Source: a virus. Taken from it: 25,814 nucleotides of DNA. Each line of letters begins with the position of its first letter. The stretch's first letter is position 1. The stretch is taken from positions 1-25,814 of IMG/VR virus record IMGVR_UViG_3300017786_000119. One strand, given 5' to 3'. Below, piece after piece: positions 1 through 7,371 of the stretch. The notes under the pieces are model-generated. The model did not search any database and was not told the DNA's origin. It saw only the letters and a program-made list of their open reading frames with translations. Position numbers and translations under genes: made by a program.

Positions 1-1
1 T

Positions 2-490
2 AATAACAGATATGTATCTATACCAGCAGATTCTTTAATATTAAGATCTGTACAAGTTATTGATGGTTCAGGTAATAGAACTTTCATGGAAAAAAGAGAT
101 ACAAGTTATATATCAGAATTTAACGGCACAGGAGCTACAGGTACTCCTAAATATTACGCAAACTGGGATGATTTCAATATTCTAGTTGCACCAGTACCTG
201 CTACTGCTTTAGAAATACAAATAAATTATATAAAAGATCCACCAAATTTTACTTCTACTAATGAAACTTTTATAGCTAAATATCAAGAATCAATGTTACT
301 TCATGGTGTCTTAACTGAAGCATTTAGATTTTTAAAAGGTCCTATGGATATGTACAATCTTTACGAAAAGAAGTATAATGAGGAAGTACAGAATTTTGCC
401 CTACAACAAATGGGTAGAAGAAGACGAGCGGAGTATGATGATGGTGTACCTAGAGTACAAATACCTTCACCTACTCCAAACACAAATTAA
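2..490 (+). CDS. Head-tail adaptor protein, 5' end outside window
   Basis: The frame is open from base 2, so the gene starts before the window; the ATG at 86 is internal. The 163 visible residues have a beta-rich first part and a helical C-terminal half (from about PPNF, through LLHGVLTEAFRFLKGP, to LYEKKYNEEV) ending in a basic RRRR stretch. Phage adaptor proteins that join the portal ring to a short tail commonly show a helix of the form LLxxALxEAxxYLK followed by YxxxYxxxV, and I assign it on that basis. The virion genes downstream fit. The next gene follows after 15 bases with a clear ribosome site. The exact adaptor subfamily (SU10-type or T7 gp11-type) cannot be decided without a profile search. 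Confidence 0.65.
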   Translation, partial: NNRYVSIPADSLILRSVQVIDGSGNRTFMEKRDTSYISEFNGTGATGTPKYYANWDDFNILVAPVPATALEIQINYIKDPPNFTSTNETFIAKYQESMLLHGVLTEAFRFLKGPMDMYNLYEKKYNEEVQNFALQQMGRRRRAEYDDGVPRVQIPSPTPNTN

Positions 491-505
491 TTAAGGAGAA
501 TAATT

Positions 506-967
506 ATGGCAATAACAACAAATGCAATATGTGATACTTTTAAAAAAGAATTACTACAAGGAAGTCACGATTTTGATGCATCAACTGATACATACAAATT
601 AGCGATGTATACAAGTTCTGCAACTTTAGGAAAATCAACAGAAAACTACTCTACTAATCCAGGTGGTGGATCTAACACAGAGGTTACTTCAGCAAACTAC
701 ACAGCTGGTGGATCTGCTTTAGTAAACCAAGGTGTAAAAGTCTCATCTTCAGTAGCTATTACTGATTTTGCTGATTTAAGTTTTCAAAACGTAACTCTTA
801 CTGCAAGAGGTGCTTTAATTTATAACACAACTACAAACGGTGGTTCGAATACTACTGATGCAGTTGCTGTATTAGATTTTGGTGGTGACAAGACTGCAAC
901 TTCTGGAACATTTACTATTCAGTTCCCAGCTTTCACAACTTCGGCAGCTATATTAAGATTAGCATAA
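506..967 (+). CDS. Small virion structural protein of unknown role
   Basis: A protein of 153 residues, rich in Thr, Ser, Ala, Asn and Gly, with alternating beta-type patterns and no enzyme motif. It opens with a short helix (AICDTFKKELLQG) followed by DTYKLAMYTSSATLG, and its C-terminal half contains LTARGALIYNTTTNGG and VAVLDFGGDKTATSG. This looks like a family of roughly 150-residue proteins that recurs beside tail genes in marine phages. I believe it is structural (tail or head decoration), but no function is proven. A strong ribosome site (AAGGAGA) lies just upstream. It sits between the adaptor and the tail proteins. Confidence 0.6.
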   Translation: MAITTNAICDTFKKELLQGSHDFDASTDTYKLAMYTSSATLGKSTENYSTNPGGGSNTEVTSANYTAGGSALVNQGVKVSSSVAITDFADLSFQNVTLTARGALIYNTTTNGGSNTTDAVAVLDFGGDKTATSGTFTIQFPAFTTSAAILRLA

Positions 968-984
968 TTTGAGGTCCTGGAGCT

Positions 985-2346
985 ATGGCAGAGTATACTT
1001 ATACAGTAACCGTAGCTTCAGGTAACCTATACGGTGGTGGAACTGGTAACGTTTATTATTTAAACGGTGCTAGAAATGCAACTGGTCCTGGAACTGTAAA
1101 TTGGGTTCAAGGTGGAACCCTAAGATTTGAACAAAGTGCTGTATCAAATAACAATCACCCATTAATTTTTTCTACAACTACAAGTAGAGATCAATACCTT
1201 ACATCAGGGGTAACCTATTATTTAGATGGTGCCTCTAACTATGCAAGCTACGTAAACACAACAAGCTTTAATGCTGCTACTACTCGTTATGTAGAAATAA
1301 CACCATCTTCATCAACTGATTTTTATTATCTTTGTTATGTTCATGGTATTGGCATGGGTGGAATATTTGATATTGAATCAAATGTTTGGGGTGGACTATC
1401 TTGGGGTAATAGTGTTTGGGGAGACCAAGGACACATTGATGTATCAGTAACAGGAATATCATTAACATCAACTATTGGAAATGAAACTCACGTAATTGAT
1501 CATCAAGTAACTGCAGTTGGGCAACAACTAACTTCTACTATAGGTAGTGCAGCAGGAGGTACTTCAGCTTTAGTCTCAGTAACAGGAAGTTTAGAGTCTA
1601 TGGCAGTTGGACAAACTGTTGTAGGTATTGGTGCAATTACTTCTGGAATTTCAATGTCTTCTTCTATTGGAGCTACAACAGTAGATGAATCTATACTAAC
1701 TGGAGAAGGATGGGGTAGAGATGAATGGGGAAGTCTTGCTTGGGGTGTTAATTATTCAGTTGCGTTAACAGGACAAACTTTAACATCATCAATTGGAGAA
1801 GAAGCAGGATTTACTGATGTAACCGTCAGTGTTACAGGACAAACTTTAACATCTACACAAGGAATAATTTCATTAGTTGGAGATTTTGGAATAGTTGTTT
1901 TACCAGCAGAAGATCAATTAGATCTTACAATTGGTTCTGTAATTTTTGAAGCAGATGCAAATGTTACAGTAACAAGTGCAGGTTCTATGACTTCTCAAGT
2001 AGGAAATGCTGCAGGAGGTTTAAAAACACCTGTGGATGTAACTGGTATACAGATAACATCAACTTTAGGTACAATTGCCCTCGAACAAACTACTATTGAA
2101 ACAGTCACTGGACAACAGTTGACAATGTCTCTTGGCCAACATGCTGAAATTCCTGGTCAAATAATAGGTGTAGGAAGTTTACAATTAACAAGTTCCATAG
2201 GTTCTGTAACAACTTTTGGTACTGCAAATATAGACGTTACAGGCATACAAATGACTATATCTGCAGGAAGTGTTAATGTAACTCCATGGCAAGAAGTAAA
2301 TCCAGATGTAACTAATGTTTGGTCGGAGGTTGATCTAGCTGCTTAG
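985..2346 (+). CDS. Tail protein: cupredoxin-like N-terminus, then about ten VTG..LTSTIG repeats
   Basis: A protein of 453 residues in two parts. Residues 1-130 read as a beta-sandwich with the plastocyanin ligand order: H58 in NNNHPLIFS, then C117, H120 and M124 in LCYVHGIGMGG. In blue copper proteins His...Cys-x2-His-x2-4-Met binds one copper, so all four ligands appear present. Residues from about 145 to 425 hold about ten imperfect copies of a VTGxxLTSTIG unit every 20-35 residues, suggesting a repetitive beta fibre. Two Trp-Gly-rich stretches (133-147 and about 239-255) interrupt this pattern, and the end is Trp-rich (NVWSEVDLAA). A GGAG close to the ATG is the likely ribosome site. The tail-protein role is inferred from the repeats and from the fibre genes downstream. 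Copper binding is untested. Confidence 0.65.
   Translation: MAEYTYTVTVASGNLYGGGTGNVYYLNGARNATGPGTVNWVQGGTLRFEQSAVSNNNHPLIFSTTTSRDQYLTSGVTYYLDGASNYASYVNTTSFNAATTRYVEITPSSSTDFYYLCYVHGIGMGGIFDIESNVWGGLSWGNSVWGDQGHIDVSVTGISLTSTIGNETHVIDHQVTAVGQQLTSTIGSAAGGTSALVSVTGSLESMAVGQTVVGIGAITSGISMSSSIGATTVDESILTGEGWGRDEWGSLAWGVNYSVALTGQTLTSSIGEEAGFTDVTVSVTGQTLTSTQGIISLVGDFGIVVLPAEDQLDLTIGSVIFEADANVTVTSAGSMTSQVGNAAGGLKTPVDVTGIQITSTLGTIALEQTTIETVTGQQLTMSLGQHAEIPGQIIGVGSLQLTSSIGSVTTFGTANIDVTGIQMTISAGSVNVTPWQEVNPDVTNVWSEVDLAA
1768..1853 (+). repeat. Exact 20-base direct repeat within the tail-fibre repeat array
   Basis: Bases 1768-1787 and 1834-1853 are identical (beginning acaggacaaa and ending ttaacatc). 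They are 66 bases apart, so they are in frame, and both encode TGQTLTS. They are the least diverged pair of the roughly ten VTGxxLTSTIG protein repeats, which suggests recent unit duplication or recombination within the gene. Confidence 0.8.
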
Positions 2347-2384
2347 ATAAGTTAAAATAATAATCATTTAGGAGATAAAAAATT

Positions 2385-3398
2385 ATGGCATCAAGTTATT
2401 CGACAGATCTTAAACTAGAACTTATGGTTACTGGTGAAAATGCTGGTACATGGGGAGATAAAACAAACGCAAATTTAAATTTAGTACAACAAGCTATAGC
2501 AGGTTTTGAAGCTGTAACAGTAAATGGTACAGGTGCTACTGCATTAGCTATGACTGATGCAACTATTTCAAATGCAAGAAATGCAGTTGTAAAATTAACT
2601 GGTACAATAACCGGAAATATTGATGTAACAATTCCAAATTCAATTGAAAAAACATATGTAATTCAAAATGGAACAACAGGTGCTCACACAGTTACATTTA
2701 AAACTGTTGGTGGAACTGGATTTACTTTTTCAGCTACAGAAAAAAATATAGCTTTATGTTATTCAGATGGAACTAATATTGTAGAAATTTCTAATCAATT
2801 AACAGGACTTACAGTTGGGACGGATGTTCAAGCTTATGATGCTGGTCTTACAGATATTGCAGGATTAGCTACCACAGATTCAAACATAATTGTTGGAAGC
2901 GGATCTAATTGGGTTGCTGAAACAGGAGCTACTGCTAGAACTTCTTTAGGATTAGGAACTGCATCAGATGTTCAATTTGATTCTTTTGGTGTAGGTACAG
3001 CAGCCTCAGGAACAGCTGGTGAAATTAGAGCTACTAATGATGTTACTGCATTTTACTCTGATAGAAGATTAAAAAATATTTCTGGTAATATACCAAATTC
3101 TTTAGAAAAAATTTTAAGTTTGAATGGTGTTCATTATACAAATAATGAAGTTGCACACAAACATGGTTATTCAAATACTAACAGACAAGTAGGAGTAATA
3201 GCTCAAGAAGTAGAAAGTATTCTTCCTGAAATAGTTAAACCAGCTCCTTTTGATATAGGTCAAAAAGAAGATGGATCTGAATACTCAATTTCTGGAGAAA
3301 ACTACAAAACAGTTCAATACGAAAAGTTAGTTCCTTTATTAATTGAAGGCATAAAAGAACTAAACAAAAAAATAGAGGAGATGAAAAATAATGGATAA
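2385..3398 (+). CDS. Tail fibre with C-terminal S74 self-cleaving chaperone domain
   Basis: A protein of 337 residues. The N-terminus (TDLKLELMVTGENAGTWGDK) is a common phage fibre opening. The middle, residues 138-200, has the fibre-type sequence VQAYDAGLTDIAGL followed by ARTSLGLGTASD. The end, from about 222, is a Peptidase_S74 intramolecular chaperone. It shows the SDRRLK motif (S225, D226, K230), then QVGVIAQEVESILPE, YKTVQYEKLVPLLIEGIKEL and a terminal coiled coil. In characterised members the domain trimerises the fibre and then cuts itself off at the Ser-Asp bond using the Ser/Lys pair. Both residues are present, so cleavage here after S225 is likely, releasing about 112 residues. AGGAGA precedes the start. 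It overlaps the next gene by 8 bases. Confidence 0.88.
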   Translation: MASSYSTDLKLELMVTGENAGTWGDKTNANLNLVQQAIAGFEAVTVNGTGATALAMTDATISNARNAVVKLTGTITGNIDVTIPNSIEKTYVIQNGTTGAHTVTFKTVGGTGFTFSATEKNIALCYSDGTNIVEISNQLTGLTVGTDVQAYDAGLTDIAGLATTDSNIIVGSGSNWVAETGATARTSLGLGTASDVQFDSFGVGTAASGTAGEIRATNDVTAFYSDRRLKNISGNIPNSLEKILSLNGVHYTNNEVAHKHGYSNTNRQVGVIAQEVESILPEIVKPAPFDIGQKEDGSEYSISGENYKTVQYEKLVPLLIEGIKELNKKIEEMKNNG

Positions 3399-4407
3399 TC
3401 ACACATGGGAAATTCTTTCTCTTTATACTATTCCAAGTAAAGACGGTTTAACAAATATTGTTGATAAAATTAATTGGAGATTTCAAATTACAGAAGATAA
3501 ATACTATGGTGATGTGTATGGTCACACAAAACTTCCAGCACCTACAGGTGGTTCTTTTACAGCTTATGATGATTTAACAGAAGAAACAATTATTAATTGG
3601 GTTAAAGAACATGAAGATGGTGATGCAATTATTGCTCAAGCTACAGCTAAATTGGAAAAAAATAAAGCTCCATCAATGGTAGAAAAAAATCCACCTTGGA
3701 CATATCCTATAACTACAGATGGTACAGAAGAGTATATGGTTGTTATAGATAATTTACCAAATGACTTACAAAAAATATATGGCCCTTTAAGATGGAACTC
3801 AGTAAAAATAAATGAAGGTTTAAAACTAAGAGGTTTTGATGATTTATCTGTTCCAGATACTATGATTGCTTTTAGAAAAGGTTTAATACCTTCAGACGAA
3901 CCGTTAGTTCTTAAAGATAATGTTAAGATTTATAAAGTTCAAGAACAAGCACAACCTACTTTTGATGAGCTGACTCAAATTAGAGAAAATTTAACTTATG
4001 ATACTTCATCTGGAATATGTGTAGGAACTTACAATATAGTTAATAAATCTTTGGATGAAGTTAAAGCATCGGTTAAAGAAAGAGCTAAAGAAGAAAGAAT
4101 AGGTTTATCTTTTCAAACACATACAATGTCTTTAAACGGAACTGATCATAAAGTTAACATAGAAGAACAAAGCAATATTACTACTAATAATAGAGCTAGT
4201 GTAATGAGTGATTCAGATACGGTCAATTGGAAACTAGAAGATTCTTGGATTGTTGCAACTAAAGCTGATTTAATGTCTATTAATAATTTTGTAATGTCCA
4301 AAAGACAAGAAATTTTTGATGGAGAACACACTAGAAGTCAAGAGATTGATGCGTGTACTACAACAGATGAATTAAAAACTATTTATAACTCAATTACGGT
4401 ATTATAA
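3391..4407 (+). CDS. Tail-fibre-associated protein with DUF4376-like C-terminus
   Basis: A protein of 338 residues. The first about 90 residues (MDNHTWEILSLYTIP, then LTEETIINWVKEH) resemble a small domain often found at the start of short marine-phage virion proteins. The C-terminal third, from about residue 215 to 333, fits the DUF4376 pattern of many phage fibre and fibre-assembly proteins. It shows NTTNNRASVMSDSD-like spacing, then NWKLEDSWIVA, a helix with MSKRQEIFDGEHTRSQEID, and ACTTTDELKTI. The start overlaps the end of the S74 fibre gene, which suggests coupled translation and a role with that fibre. No enzyme motif was seen. The function (baseplate or fibre component, or assembly factor) is inferred. 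Confidence 0.55.
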   Translation: MDNHTWEILSLYTIPSKDGLTNIVDKINWRFQITEDKYYGDVYGHTKLPAPTGGSFTAYDDLTEETIINWVKEHEDGDAIIAQATAKLEKNKAPSMVEKNPPWTYPITTDGTEEYMVVIDNLPNDLQKIYGPLRWNSVKINEGLKLRGFDDLSVPDTMIAFRKGLIPSDEPLVLKDNVKIYKVQEQAQPTFDELTQIRENLTYDTSSGICVGTYNIVNKSLDEVKASVKERAKEERIGLSFQTHTMSLNGTDHKVNIEEQSNITTNNRASVMSDSDTVNWKLEDSWIVATKADLMSINNFVMSKRQEIFDGEHTRSQEIDACTTTDELKTIYNSITVL

Positions 4408-4408
4408 T

Positions 4409-5071
4409 ATGACACTTCCAGCTTCAGGACCAATAACATTTGGCAATGTTAACACTGAATTAGGAAACAGTGCAACAGCTGCTCTTAATTTAGGCTCGGC
4501 TTCAGTTAGATCTTTATTCGGTGTAGCTTCAGGAGCTATTAAATTAACAGACGGTTATGGATGCGCTAGTATTCCCGCACCAGGTGCATCAGACTTAGGC
4601 GTCTATTGTTCTGATTGGGGAGGATATTATACAGGAGTTTCTCAAGGATATTATCTTTACACAGATACAACAACAGTAGGTTGTCAATACAAAGTTAATT
4701 TATCAAGTAGTCCTTGTGCAGCTAGTTTTACTGACGGTTACTCCAACACCTACAATGGTGGATACAATTCAGATTCAGATCATCCAGCCATGTGTTACGC
4801 AGGTAGTTTAAGTCGTGCTGGATTTACAGATTGGTATAATGCATCAGGTGCTCTTTCAGCAGGTGAAGAGTTACAAAATCAATGGCTTAATAGAAGTTGT
4901 GGAAGTATACCCGCTTACGGAAGTGGAGGTTATTGGTCTTCTGCGCAAATTTCAAATGGCTATAGAGGATGGGGAGTATGTTTTGCAACTGGTTCAGTGA
5001 GTGATTGTGCTAGTCCAAGAAAAACATGTACTTGTTGTGTTAGAGCAATAAGAAGACAATCAGGAGCTTAA
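4409..5071 (+). CDS. Cys-rich tail protein with C-type-lectin-like (DUF1566/Lcl) domain, candidate receptor binder
   Basis: A protein of 220 residues. The N-terminal 50 residues (LPASGPITFGNVNTELG, ASVRSLFGVASGAIKL) match a short module that begins many marine phage tail proteins and probably anchors to the tail. The rest fits the DUF1566/Lcl_C type of C-type-lectin fold: GFTDWYNASGALSAGEEL (138-155), GGYWSSAQ (173-180), WGVCFATG (188-195) and the closing VRAIRR (211-216). There are eleven cysteines (52, 67, 92, 103, 129, 164, 191, 200, 207, 209, 210), far more than in neighbouring proteins. It begins two bases after the previous stop and is the last gene before the enzyme cassette. Receptor binding is inferred from the fold and position. 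Confidence 0.6.
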   Translation: MTLPASGPITFGNVNTELGNSATAALNLGSASVRSLFGVASGAIKLTDGYGCASIPAPGASDLGVYCSDWGGYYTGVSQGYYLYTDTTTVGCQYKVNLSSSPCAASFTDGYSNTYNGGYNSDSDHPAMCYAGSLSRAGFTDWYNASGALSAGEELQNQWLNRSCGSIPAYGSGGYWSSAQISNGYRGWGVCFATGSVSDCASPRKTCTCCVRAIRRQSGA

Positions 5072-5082
5072 TAATACATTTG

Positions 5083-5110
5083 TTGCGAAACTAAGATAAA
5101 GTGGTATAAA
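5083..5110 (+). promoter_or_regulatory. Possible sigma70-type promoter for the enzyme cassette
   Basis: TTGCGA (5083-5088) and TATAAA (5105-5110) are separated by 16 bases, matching the -35 and -10 consensus at 4 of 6 and 5 of 6 positions. It lies in the 49-base gap after the lectin-like gene, the largest gap before the cassette. Transcription would begin near 5117, about four bases before the ATG at 5121, giving a nearly leaderless message. This agrees with a run of T and no ribosome site before that ATG. In AT-rich DNA such matches arise by chance. Confidence 0.35.
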
Positions 5111-5120
5111 GTATTTTTTT

Positions 5121-6059
5121 ATGAATACTACTTTTATTCTTACGGGAGGAGCGGGAAGAACTGTTTGCGCTATTCCAGCTTTAGAAAAATATGCAAGATT
5201 AAATCCTAACGATGATTTTAAAATAATAACACACGGGTGGGATGTATTTTTTTGGAGCAATCCAATCTTACAACAAAAAACATTTAATCAAAATCAAAAA
5301 GGTTTATTCGACATTATAATTAAAAACAGTAAAGTTAACATGGTAGAGCCTTACCATGTTCATGAGTTTTTTAATGAAAAGATATCTTTAATAGAAGCTT
5401 TTGATGTGTGTATTAATAATACACATGATCATTCTGATCTAAAAGATAAGGGCTATCTCTATCTTTCTGAGTATGAAAAAAAATCAGCTAAACAGTATGT
5501 TAAAGAAGAAAAATTAAAAAAAAGAAAAAAGTATGTTGTAATGACACAACCTTACGGTTCGGGAGTTGAGATACTAGATGGTGCTCCACATGATGATACA
5601 AGTAGAAGTTTAGAGCATGATCATTACCATGAACTTCTTAATTATTTAAAAGATGATTCTGTAGTGTTATATGCAAGCCACGACAAATTTAAAAGAACAG
5701 GAGACGACTCGGTTTCTTTTGAAAACATACATCCTTTACTTCCTTATTTAAGAATTATGATGGCTTTAATTTCTGAATGCGATTATTTTATTGGTTGCGA
5801 TTCTTTAGGACAACATATTGCAAAAGCATTTGGTAAAAAGGGGTTAATAATTATGGGTGCTACAGGAGATGTTTGTTTTAGTTATCCAAAAGATTTCACT
5901 ATATATAGAAAAGCAATTCCAAAATTTTTTCCTTGGAGACTAGCAGACCCTGACGCAATGTTTGCTGCTAGATTAAATGATAATATGATGCAATTTAATC
6001 AAGAACAGAAAAAAGAAATAAATAATATTATTGATAAAGAATTAAGACATAAATTTTAA
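5121..6059 (+). CDS. GT9-like (heptosyltransferase-type, GT-B) glycosyltransferase
   Basis: A protein of 312 residues. The N-terminus has a Gly-rich loop after the first strand (ILTGGAGRTVCAIPALEKYA), and the C-terminal half has the pattern ISECDYFIGCDSLGQHIAKAFG followed by LIIMGATGD. GT9 enzymes (ADP-heptose:LPS heptosyltransferases) show the same arrangement: a GD/GG loop with a downstream PAL helix, and later a D-S-x-x-x-H-x-A-x-A donor-site motif before a VxLFG strand. The donor sugar and acceptor cannot be read from the sequence. There is no Shine-Dalgarno sequence; a possible promoter lies directly upstream. It is the first gene of a six-gene cassette and its TAA overlaps the ATG of the next gene. 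Confidence 0.65.
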   Translation: MNTTFILTGGAGRTVCAIPALEKYARLNPNDDFKIITHGWDVFFWSNPILQQKTFNQNQKGLFDIIIKNSKVNMVEPYHVHEFFNEKISLIEAFDVCINNTHDHSDLKDKGYLYLSEYEKKSAKQYVKEEKLKKRKKYVVMTQPYGSGVEILDGAPHDDTSRSLEHDHYHELLNYLKDDSVVLYASHDKFKRTGDDSVSFENIHPLLPYLRIMMALISECDYFIGCDSLGQHIAKAFGKKGLIIMGATGDVCFSYPKDFTIYRKAIPKFFPWRLADPDAMFAARLNDNMMQFNQEQKKEINNIIDKELRHKF

Positions 6060-6598
6060 TGAAAACAGTTGTATTGGATAATCTTATTTCAGAAAAAGAA
6101 TTATTTTTTATGTACAATGAAATTATAAACACCCCTAATTGGAGAGTTAATAACGCATCTACTGAGCAACGTGGTTTTCTAACAGGTCCAATACTAGTAG
6201 TTAAAAAAACAGAAAATTCAATGGTAGAACATTATCCTTTTTTAATTTGGGGACAAGTTTTAGTTCTTAGAATCGCTAAATTACTTGAAGAAAAAAATAT
6301 AGGAATACCAACTGAGTTAAATAGGATGTGGTTTAACACTACATACAACGGAAAGAAAACTCAACATTGGCTTCATAATGATGGTCATGGAGATGCAGAA
6401 ACAAAATCAATTGTTGTATTCATGACACCTGTTTGGCAGCCAGATTGGAGGGGGTCTTTTTATATTGATGGTGAAGAACATAAGTATAAACCAGGTAGTG
6501 CTATTATATTTGATTCAAAAGAATTTCATCGAGGTGAATCTCCTGAGTCAGAAACATATAACTGGCAAAGAATGGTGTGTAATATTTTAGTTAAATGA
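6059..6598 (+). CDS. 2OG-Fe(II) oxygenase, prolyl-4-hydroxylase-like
   Basis: A protein of 179 residues with the double-stranded beta-helix signature. The iron ligands are H106 and D108 (WLHNDGHG) and distal H157 (EFHRGE), with R171 (WQRMVCNIL) as the 2-oxoglutarate carboxylate-binding residue. GSAIIFDS before the distal His is typical. Such enzymes hydroxylate a carbon on a peptide, sugar or small molecule, using O2 and 2-oxoglutarate. They are frequent in marine phage genomes and their substrates are mostly unknown. The start uses the TAATG overlap with the glycosyltransferase gene, and the end overlaps the sulfotransferase start as ATGA, so the three are probably translated together. Confidence 0.85.
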   Translation: MKTVVLDNLISEKELFFMYNEIINTPNWRVNNASTEQRGFLTGPILVVKKTENSMVEHYPFLIWGQVLVLRIAKLLEEKNIGIPTELNRMWFNTTYNGKKTQHWLHNDGHGDAETKSIVVFMTPVWQPDWRGSFYIDGEEHKYKPGSAIIFDSKEFHRGESPESETYNWQRMVCNILVK

Positions 6599-7371
6599 AA
6601 AAACATTATTTTATATCAGGGTTACCTAGATCAGGGTCAACTTTATTAACAGCTATTTTAAATCAAAACCCAAACTTTTATTCTGATATAGCATCTCCGT
6701 TACAAGATATGTTAGAAAATACTATTACATATATGTCGGAAACAGATTATTCTATAAATATAAATTCAGAACAACGTGAAAATGTTTTAAAACATATTGT
6801 TGAGGGGTATTATAAAGATACTGTAAATGAAACAATATTTGATTCATCAAGAGCATGGACAGGAAATACTTCGTTACTTAAATCATTATTTCCATATACT
6901 AAAATTATTTGCTGTGTACGAGATATAAATTGGATACTTGATTCTTTTGAAAAAGTTTTTAATAAAAATATTTATTACAAAAATTTCTTTTTTGGTAAGG
7001 AGGCAGAACCTTCTGTTGTAACCAGATGTAAATCTTTAATGGATGTAGAAAAAGAAGGACAAGTAATAAAACCTTGGCTATGGTTAAAGGAAGGTCTTTG
7101 TTTAAATAAAGATATGATTCATTTAATAGAATACAACGATCTTTGTTTGGAACCTGAAAAAACAATTAAAGGTGTTTATGATTTTATTGGTTACCCATAT
7201 TTTTATCATGATTTTAATAATGTAGAATATTCAAATAATTTATTTGATCTACATATTAACACACCTAATTTACATAAAGTAACAGGAAAAGTAGAATATA
7301 AACCTAGAGAAATTTTACTACCCTATGAGGTTACTCAAACATATAAAGGAATGGAATTTTGGAGAAAGTAA
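6595..7371 (+). CDS. PAPS-dependent sulfotransferase
   Basis: A protein of 258 residues. The 5'-phosphosulfate-binding loop is clear at the N-terminus: FISGLPRSGSTLL (residues 7-18, PRSGST at 11-16). The 3'-phosphate-binding element follows as CCVRDINWILDSF, with R109 and S117 spaced R-x7-S as in known sulfotransferases. Family members transfer the sulfuryl group from PAPS to a hydroxyl or amine on sugars, proteins or small molecules. Both PAPS sites are intact, so activity is plausible; the acceptor is unknown. The next gene begins with a kinase domain of the type that makes PAPS. Its start overlaps the upstream oxygenase (ATGA), and its stop directly abuts the next ATG. Confidence 0.85.
   Translation: MKKHYFISGLPRSGSTLLTAILNQNPNFYSDIASPLQDMLENTITYMSETDYSININSEQRENVLKHIVEGYYKDTVNETIFDSSRAWTGNTSLLKSLFPYTKIICCVRDINWILDSFEKVFNKNIYYKNFFFGKEAEPSVVTRCKSLMDVEKEGQVIKPWLWLKEGLCLNKDMIHLIEYNDLCLEPEKTIKGVYDFIGYPYFYHDFNNVEYSNNLFDLHINTPNLHKVTGKVEYKPREILLPYEVTQTYKGMEFWRK

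Noticed and set aside
4409-5071. Diversity-generating retroelement target
   Set aside because: The C-type-lectin-like fold suggested it, but no reverse transcriptase or near-copy template repeat was seen in the window, and the C-terminal codons do not show a run of AAC/AAT-type variable positions.
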